Of a stretch of DNA of 64,000 nt, positions 56,845-64,000 are shown piece after piece (positions within the stretch are counted from its first letter, which is position 1; the number at the start of each line of letters is the position of its first letter). Source of the DNA: Meloidogyne chitwoodi (Eukaryota > Nematoda > Chromadorea > Rhabditida > Meloidogynidae); contig JACZZP010000002.1 of assembly GCA_015183035.1 (NCBI GenBank), positions 1,674,001-1,738,000 on the forward strand. Direction: 5' to 3'. The notes below the pieces were generated by a model. The model was given only the letters and a program-made list of their open reading frames with translations. It did not search any database and was not told the DNA's origin. The translations under genes and the position numbers were made by a program.

Positions 56845-59729
56845 ATGGGCACGCCAGCAAGACACGGCAAAAAAACGAAAAACTTCGGCTACTCCAGTAA
56901 AGAGTGCACCAAGTTCTGCCAGAAAGGGTGAGAAATCTTGATTTAGTAACCTTTTTTAATTTAAATTTCAGCTCGTAAGGTATTCGAACAACTTTCAATA
57001 GATCATTTTATGCCGAAAAAAGTCGGTACACGTATTCTCAGTTGTGGAGAAGGTGAACAGCTGGGTCATCCTGGAAGAAATGTCACAAGAAAGCCTCGTG
57101 CGATTGATACGTTTGATGAAGGAACAAAGTTTATTCAGGTATCTGACAAGGGAACATACCGAACTGTGAGTGCCCAAATCAAAATTTAATTATGCCTATC
57201 GTGTAGAGCACTATCGAATTACTATTCAAAATTTTTACCGTTCCGGTGCAAAACGACTTTAAGCTTTGAAAAAATTTAGTTAAAGTTAGAACACTTGTAA
57301 ATACGGGGAGGCTTATTTTACTAATTATTTTTTTCTATATTTTTTGTAAAATTATAGCTCATTCGAAAGAGCTTATCGAACTTAGTCGAATGAGATCAAA
57401 ATCAATTAATTTGGTTGAATTTAGACGAAGTTATGAACGACAGAAGCGATTAGTTCTGCAGATATTTCGAAGCAGCCGCGGTAATCACCTAAATGAGCTT
57501 GGTCCCCCCTGTCGTTTTAAAATTTTCAAGGTCCTATATCTCGGTCCAAAGTCGTTTTGCACCGGAACGGTAAAAATTTTGAATAGTAATTCGATAGTGC
57601 TCTACACGATAGGCATAATTAAATTTTGATTTGGGCACTCACAGTTCGGTATGTTCCCTTGTGAGTGTTTAATATTTTGAATATTTACCATTTGAGATTT
57701 TTTAATTATTTTTTTAGATTGCTGCTGGTGGGGTTCACTCGTTAGTTCTTACTGCTGAAGGTTCTGTTTATAGTTGTGGAATCAATGAAAAAGGCACTGT
57801 ACCAGTACATGGTCTTGAAGCCGAAGGTAGTACTGACAAGTTCAGTGAAATTATCTTCTCATCAGAGATTAAACGGTTAGGAAAGGTTGTTTTCTCTAGT
57901 TATTGTTTTTAATTATTTGTTGTATTGTAAGATTGTCCAAGTCACTGCTGGTGCTAGTTTCTCTGCTGCATTGACAGAAAAGGGTTCAGTTGTTGCATGG
58001 GGAAATCTTAGAGTAATTTTTAAATTAAATTTATCTTTTAAAATAATTAAGGACACTCAAGGAGAAGTGAATGTCCACGAAACACTTAAAGATATTCAAA
58101 AGAAACCAGTTGTTGTCATTCGACATAAAAGCAGAGAAAAATGGCATATTGTCAAGGCAACTTTTTTTATTTATGATTATTTATTAATTTGAATTTTTAG
58201 ATTGCAGCAGGAGAAAATCATTTGGCAATGCTTTCCACTGATGGAGAGCTTCTCACTTTTGGTGAAGGATCTATGGGTCAGCTTGGACGTTCTACGCGAA
58301 CTGAACATATTCGATCAAAGTTTATGGTTGACCAATCTGGCACATCTTTGATCCTTCGAGTTCTTGAAAAACATCATTTTATTCGATTTGTTAATGTTTG
58401 GGCCAACGGGTTTTGGACTATTGCTAGAGCAGACGATGGACGTCTTTTTGTCTGCGGTTTGAATAATTTTAGTCAATTGGGAGTAACATCTGCAAGTGAA
58501 AAAACAAGAAGTCGAACACGACGTTCTAATTCAAGCCAAAGAAGAAAGGTTAAAGCAGATGATAAAATTGCATCGAATACTTCAACATATTCTAATAAAC
58601 ATTCAACAGAAACAAGCATGGAAATTTGTAAATTGTCAATTTTAGTTTTTATTTTTTATATTTTAGCACTTAACAAAATGAACGTTTCTACTGCTAATCA
58701 AACTAGCAGTGAAGATTCCTCCCAAGATCCAGAAACTGATGAAAAAACTGATGGAGAATTGAAAACACAAAAGAGTGAGAATGAATCAATGCCAGAAAAT
58801 GATGATATTAAACCTAGCAGTATGAAGAAAGAAATAAAAAATGAAGAAGAGAATGGAAGTTTACCTAAAGATGGAGAAGAGAAAAGGAGTTTACCTAAAG
58901 AAACGGAAGTTAACAAAGTTGCACTACTTACTTGGGCACAGGCATTTCAGTCAGAACAAGTCTGGTCTCATGTTTCAGGTGTTCAGCACATTATTTGTCG
59001 TAATGATAATGGTTAATTATTTTAATTATATATCTATTTTTTATATTTTAGGTGAATTATATGGAATTGGCAAAAATACTGATAACGCGCTTGGTCTTGG
59101 AACTTGGGAAGGGAATCATGACGATAAGGTTAATATTTTTATTATATTATTGGTTTTTATTTGTTTGTTTAAGCATTGGCGTTATGATTCGCTCCAGCGG
59201 ATAACACTGCCTGATGGTGTCCGTGCTGCTGGTGTTGATGCAACACTTGGTGCTTCTATTTTTTGGACCGATGATGGTATTTGATAATTTTAATAATAAT
59301 CAAAATTTATTGAAAGGTCATGTCTATGGCTTTGGGTGCGACACTGTTGGTCAGCTTGGATTGGGTATTAAAGACGACGATGAAAAAGTAGTACCTATTC
59401 CACGTCAAATTCGTTCTGCTCATTTAGACGACTTTTGTGTTATCAGCGTTTCTTTAGCTGATAACCACGCGGTTTTTTTTACTATTATAGATGATACTGG
59501 ATCCTTTTATTATTCTGTTTTTGTGAGATAATGGAGGATGAATTAGTATTTTTTATGAAAAACTGGTCACTAAATTACCCTTAATCTTAAAAATTATTAA
59601 TTTTTAACATTTTTATTTTATTATTTTCAATTTAATTTTTAGCTGTTTCTTGCTGAACCAAATGTCACCGATTCTTTATCTTCGGTTCCTGTTGCATCTA
59701 ATGATGTCGCTCCTTCCACTTATTGTTAA
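56845..59729 (+). CDS. RCC1: RCC1-like Ran guanine exchange factor
   Basis: About ten exons of RCC1 beta-propeller repeats: [60 protein letters not shown] then GNLRDTQG (human [20 protein letters not shown] SFRDN), [36 protein letters not shown] and [16 protein letters not shown] basic NLS-like N-terminus [19 protein letters not shown] fits. A long E/K/S-rich insert interrupts the propeller (58.5-58.9 kb). RCC1 loads Ran with GTP on chromatin. The in-frame exon has no ATG; the ATG at 56,845 is out of frame by one base, with a 7-A run at 56,869-56,875 between. The start is therefore provisional. Confidence 0.88.
57143..57665. mobile_element. Foldback MITE inside an RCC1 intron
   Basis: The intron 57,139-57,717 is almost entirely filled by this element. 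Ends CTGACAAGGGAACATACCGA and TCGGTATGTTCCCTTGTGAG are inverted. The terminal repeat runs over 110 bp (GCCTATCGTGTAGAGCACTA, TTTACCGTTCCGGTGCAAAA). The centre has ATTCGAAAGAGCTTATCGAA then CTTAGTCGAATGAGATC, the same core as the 9.6- and 41.3-kb MITEs. No clear target duplication. Confidence 0.87.
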
Positions 59730-62700
59730 AGGAAAATTGTACAAATATGCTCAAGCCAAAATATATGTTTTCCATCAATTATGCCATCAGTTTATTTAAT
59801 AAATGTCGCATCGAGACTCACGTTCCAACCCCAACAAAATACGAAATTTATTTGTTTGTCTTTTCACCCTAATTATTTTCTTTTATTTTCCACCCAGTTT
59901 GTTCAACTTTGTTTTTTTTTTCACGTTTTTGAAATTTTTTGATATTTTGGTTGATTGTTTTAATGGTATTAAGTAAATTTATATAATCAAAATTTTGATT
60001 ATAATTGGAGAATGAAATACCTTCAACAAAAAATTGGAAATAAAATTTTAATATCCTCCTCTTATACATATGTACTTCAATAAATATATTTCTCAGTTCT
60101 CCTTTTTGTTTTTTTTTTATCTAACAAAATTTTTTCTTTTAATTTATAATGATCATGTGTTACATTTTCGCGCTCAATGCGCTGTGTTAGGATCAATATT
60201 TTTGTATGTGCATGCACAAAAATTTGCTTCTTTTGATTGTATGAGTCGCGACAGATGTTTGCGCATTTAACACTGAAGAATCTAGTCAATCTTTTCTATT
60301 TTATATTGCCACAACAAATAAAATACCTAATAATGTCTAGTACAAGTTTCAGGAATTATCTGAAGAAATTTTGTTTATTTTTGATAAATTAAAAAAAATA
60401 TATTTTGAATATACACAAAAATATATTTTTTAGTTTTTACTCTTTAAATCATAAATGTATGAGTAAAAATTGTTCAATAAATAAAAATTGAATAATTTAA
60501 TTTTTAGATACATATATTTATTCTGTCTTTTTTTTAATTCCTTTAATATCTGACAGCGACCCAATTCTTTTTTTAATATGCGCATATTCTTTTATTTTTC
60601 GTCTATTTTCAACCATTATAACTAAAAATCCGGAGAGTTCTTTTTCATTTTTGAGCATAATTTTAGAAAAAAAATATTTTATAATATACTAGACATTTTT
60701 AAAATAATATATATTTTTAATTTTAAATATTTTAAAATAATCTTTATTAAATTAAAAATTATTTATTTTTAATTAAGCTAATATATATAAGTGATTAAAA
60801 TCAACTATTTTAAAATTAATAATTAATTAATTCTTCTGGTCACACCATAAATTAAAAAAATATTATAACAATATTAAGCATAAATTCTAATAAAAGGTTT
60901 TTTCAAATAATTTTAAGGGAAAAACATATTTAAATTAAAAAGTGAATTTTCTTCCCAATTTTATAAAATTAAATTTTTTTATGTCCAAATTAGCGGGGAA
61001 AGTACTTTTATTATTTTTATTATTTAAATATAAATATTTATGTAAAATATAAATGCGAAAATTTTCTTATGTAATAAATAAAATATATTAATGAAAATAC
61101 CCAAATAAAAACCAGTTTTTAATTTAAATTTTTTTTGCTAAAAAAGACTAAATAGCAGCTGTACAAATATACCAATAATGGAGACTTCTTTAATATTTTT
61201 TAAAAAAGAAATAAATTTTTGACAATAATAAAAAAGAGGGTAAATCATTTGACTATTCTTGGACATTTTTTTAAATCTATTTTTAATTTAAAAATATTTT
61301 ATTATTTTGAAGAGATTTATTTTTATTTCTTTTATTAATTTTTACTGTTAAATAATGTACTTGGTACTTTTCTCTCTTTTTTTCTTAAAAAGGTATTCAT
61401 CGAACGTTTTTTTGTATGTTTTTTTTTTAATTTTATTCATTGGAATTTTTAATTTTAGAGAAAAAAGTTTTTATCCTTTTTTATTATTTCGTTTTTGTTA
61501 AATCTAATAAATCAATTAATATTTTTTAAAATTTGTACTTTTTTAATATCTTTAACCTCTCAGAGTTTGATCATCAATGGATGTGACCCTTTATAAATTT
61601 AGAAGATACTAAAGAATCCTTTTCAATTTCTTTAATATTTAGAACAATGTTAACTTGTGACAAACTGGGAGGGAAGGGTAATTATTAATTAATATATTAG
61701 AAAAATACAAAAAATAATTTTAATATTTTAAAATGATTTGTTTTTCAATTTTTTTAAATTTAAAATTTATTTTAATATTCTAAATTATTAATAAATTTTG
61801 GCTATTTATTTTTAAATAAAAATTGATCTTTATTAAATGAACAAATATTACCTAATATATTTAAATTTTATGTAAAATAAATATTTTATTTAATATCTGA
61901 ACATAAAAATTGAATAAAATATTTTTTTCTCTCTCATCTAACAATAAAAATATCTTAATTTTCACGGGTAAAAATTGTGTTAAAAATGTGATATTTAAAA
62001 AATACAATAATAATTAAATAATTAATCACTCGCGCATATTAAAAAAAGTCCAATTTTTTAGCCGAATTTTATATAAAAGTCTTTTTATTAATGATTAATT
62101 TTTTTGTGAAATTTTACAAAATTAATACATAAATAATATATTTTTTATCTGTTTTTTAATTAAAAAATTTATTTTAAGATTTTATTTATTTTTACTAATT
62201 TTATTTGTTACAGATAATGCTTTTCTTTTCTTTTATTTTAAATTTTTGAAAAAATAATTTTGAATTAATTATAATCATTCTTTGAAAATTCACAGTCTCT
62301 AAATATAAATTTATAAACTTTCTTTTTATATTTGGATAATCCTTAATTTATTTTCAAAATATTAATAAAAATAAAAAACTTTTAGTTTATAATAAATATA
62401 TTCCCATTTAATTTTTTATGTTTATTAATACATATTAAAAATGTTTATATTATAAAAAAGTCAATTTCTCTTTAATTTTCGTTGACTAAAGTAAAAGGAT
62501 TGGATCATTTATACCAAACATTACTTAAAAAAAATAAAATAAACAATAATTATTACCGCTCATATTACATAAAAATAATTCTTTAGGATTTAAAAAGAAA
62601 TTTAAATAAATTTATTTATTTCTCTTTTCATATACACAAATTTATTTTTATGAAAAATAATTTTTAATTTTAAAAATGTATTTATGTATATGAATAAGGG

Positions 62701-62860
62701 ATCGAATCAAATGACTATTAAAAGGCGGCACCCAAGCGTCCTCACAACAACGGCGCGGCGCCTTGTGTATTCTTATCATTTTTTATAATTATTTTTTTTT
62801 TAGATTTTTTTGTTTGATTGTTTTGTCGTTTTTATTGATTTAAATGTTTTGTTTTTCTGG
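59730..62860. other. 3.1-kb AT-rich region, no gene seen
   Basis: Long A/T runs and scattered short ORFs without family signs. A small GC-rich patch lies at 62,723-62,764 (CGGCGCGGCGCC). No RNA gene or mobile element supported. Confidence 0.55.
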
Positions 62861-62932
62861 CAATGAGAATTTTTATACCGCTAAAAAGAAACAAAAACAA
62901 TAATTCGGAAAAAATTTTTCTGGTGGTAATTA

Positions 62933-62955
62933 GGGGGGGGGGGGGGGGGGGGGGG
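62933..62955. repeat. 23-bp uninterrupted G run
   Basis: A pure guanine tract in very AT-rich DNA, preceded by TGGTGGTAATTA and followed by TTGGTT. It could form G-quadruplex structures or be a length-uncertain homopolymer. Confidence 0.9.
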
Positions 62956-63270
62956 TTGGTTATCATTGATCTGAAATTTATTTTTTCTAACAAACAACAC
63001 TTTATTTTTTATCGAAGAGTTGCCATTTTTCTTCAAATTGATATATAATAAATATATTTTATATTGCATAGATTTATTTAATAGATAGATCATTTATTGC
63101 CTTTCTGCTATTTATTTAGGCATTTACGACCTCTTCATCGTCTGACGAATTGTGTTGAAGTGTTGCAAAGTTCTTTTAATGATGGGTGTTATTGCTCCTC
63201 AAATGCCAAAACTTTTTCAATTAACTCGTTCTCTTGGGTTTCCAAGTAAGTTTTTTTAAAGTTATTATAA

Positions 63271-63816
63271 TTTAACTGGGTACTTACGTATTATCCCTAC
63301 GCACTTTTGCGGACAAAGTTTTTGCGGACAAATTTATTTATTTTCCTCCTTCCTTCAAATATAGTTGTCACTCAAATTCAAAATTAAATTTGATGGATAA
63401 TAAATATGAAAGTTAAGAATAAATGTTATTTTACCATTTCTGTTACAGTTTATTAGCTATTTTTTTATAATGAAAATTTGGGATTTGCCAACAACTGAAA
63501 AAGATGCCATCGAATTCTTACAAGATCGTGGTCTTCTACACAAAACTAGAGTTTGTCGCGATGGACATGAAATGAAACTTTATCACAAACAACGTCCAGT
63601 TTGGGAATGTAGGAGATGTCGTCAACAACAAGGTGTTCGCAGGGCAACTGGTAAGCAATACGAAACTTTCATTTGTGAACGTTTTTGAAGAAATTATACT
63701 TGCTTGGGGAAAATATTGGGCATTGGATTGATTTTTTGTAATTGTTTTATATAAATTTGTCCGCAAAAACTTTGTCCGCAAAGTGCGTAGGGATAATACG
63801 TAAGTACCTTTAACTG
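63271..63816. mobile_element. Merlin-type (ISXO2/IS1016-like) transposon remnant, 530 bp
   Basis: Element 63,279-63,808. Terminal inverted repeats of about 58 bp begin GGTACTTACGTATTATCCC and differ by one indel. Perfect 8-bp direct repeats TTTAACTG flank it (63,271-63,278 and 63,809-63,816). Inside is a transposase N-terminal fragment. The 8-bp duplications and ISXO2-like protein match eukaryotic Merlin elements. Confidence 0.88.
63470..63688 (+). pseudogene. ISXO2-like transposase N-terminal domain, truncated
   Basis: ORF of 72 codons: MKIWDLPTTEKDAIEFLQDR, GLLHKTRVCRDGHEMKLYHK, QRPVWECRRCRQQQGVRRAT, then GKQYETFICERF. The AI.FLQ.RGLL helix and the zinc-ribbon-like C..(G)H...WECRRC..Q..VR are typical of the first domain of ISXO2-like/Merlin transposases. 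The DDE catalytic domain is missing, so it cannot transpose by itself. The tail after RRATG probably reads into non-coding sequence. Confidence 0.75.
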
Positions 63817-64000
63817 TTATATTAGTTTCATTCTTATACTAATTTTTTGTAAAAAAAACTCTGTTTACATTATCATGTTCAAAAATATATTTATTAAACT
63901 ACTTACAATAAAATTTATTTTTCTTTTCTCCAAAAGATACCACTTCAACGGTTCTCAGTTCTTGCCCAAACAATGACCCTTTTCGGTTTCAAGGCTCTGG

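Larger units (their letters stand above)
63118..63976 (+). other. Possible exons of an unidentified gene around the Merlin remnant
   Basis: After an acceptor (TTTATTTAG) an open stretch reads HLRPLHRLTNCVEVLQSSFN then DGCYCSSNAKTFSINSFSWV, to a donor GTAAG at 63,245. A second stretch after TCCAAAAG (63,937) can continue KYHFNGSQFLPKQ then stop. Composition is less AT-rich than introns nearby. Alternative frames also read open, and the window ends soon after, so strand and frame are uncertain. Confidence 0.3.

Noticed and set aside
60070..60289. Overlapping ORFs on both strands near 60.1-60.3 kb
   Set aside because: No family signal, no exon structure and poor codon pattern; likely chance ORFs downstream of RCC1.
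62863..63093. Short ORFs spanning the G-run (poly-Gly or poly-Pro)
   Set aside because: They exist only because the G-run lacks stops; no homology or start context.

Overview
The window is very AT-rich eukaryotic DNA. Genes are split by many very short introns with AT-rich GT...AG borders, genes are tightly packed, and the clearest homologues are nematode or general animal proteins. Two transthyretin-like genes, a nematode-expanded secreted family, and the MITE-rich, AT-rich style suggest a tylenchid nematode such as Meloidogyne (inference). All product calls come from hand translation across introns; no database search was run.

Layout. 0.1-8.0 kb: METTL13 (+), ASCC2 and a Mis12-like kinetochore gene (both -), ATP synthase coupling factor 6 (+) and MsrA (-), with a 173-bp hAT-type MITE in the promoter shared by Mis12 and factor 6. 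8.0-10.9 kb: non-coding, holding an inverted-repeat MITE. 10.9-16.3 kb: a long glutamine-rich zinc-finger gene (+). 16.7-27.2 kb: two head-to-head gene trains that look like operons, BORCS7-like/RARS2/SLC35F6 on the minus strand and MRPS22/ALG9/SERP1 on the plus strand, with a small gene nested antisense in the last ALG9 intron. 27.6-34.7 kb: a MITE with perfect 8-bp target duplications, a type II membrane sugar-transferase-like gene (-), two divergent transthyretin-like genes and a TRUB2-like gene (-).

34.83-56.67 kb is the most unusual part: a giant imperfect inverted repeat with arms of about 6.2 and 8.0 kb. Each arm contains, in mirrored order, a degenerate Q/P/S-rich gene, a GC-rich terminal repeat, two foldback palindromes, a second copy of that GC-rich repeat, a 25-bp tandem array, and the tail of a small gene. 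The arms enclose a 7.6-kb spacer carrying the enoyl-CoA reductase gene TECR, a Cys-loop receptor gene and a small secreted protein. The right arm has further insertions: a 1.1-kb foldback with inner repeats and a 98-bp tandem array.

56.8-59.7 kb holds RCC1 (+), with a 0.5-kb MITE in one intron and an apparent one-base frame break near the start. 59.7-62.9 kb is AT-rich with no gene seen. The window ends with a 23-bp G-run, a 530-bp Merlin-type (ISXO2/IS1016-like) transposon remnant with perfect 8-bp target duplications, and uncertain partial exons.

Most recognised genes are housekeeping: translation and mitochondria (METTL13, RARS2, MRPS22, TRUB2, coupling factor 6), the ER (ALG9, SERP1, TECR), and the nucleus (MIS12, RCC1, ASCC2). 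The mobile or repetitive DNA sits in introns and intergenic gaps.
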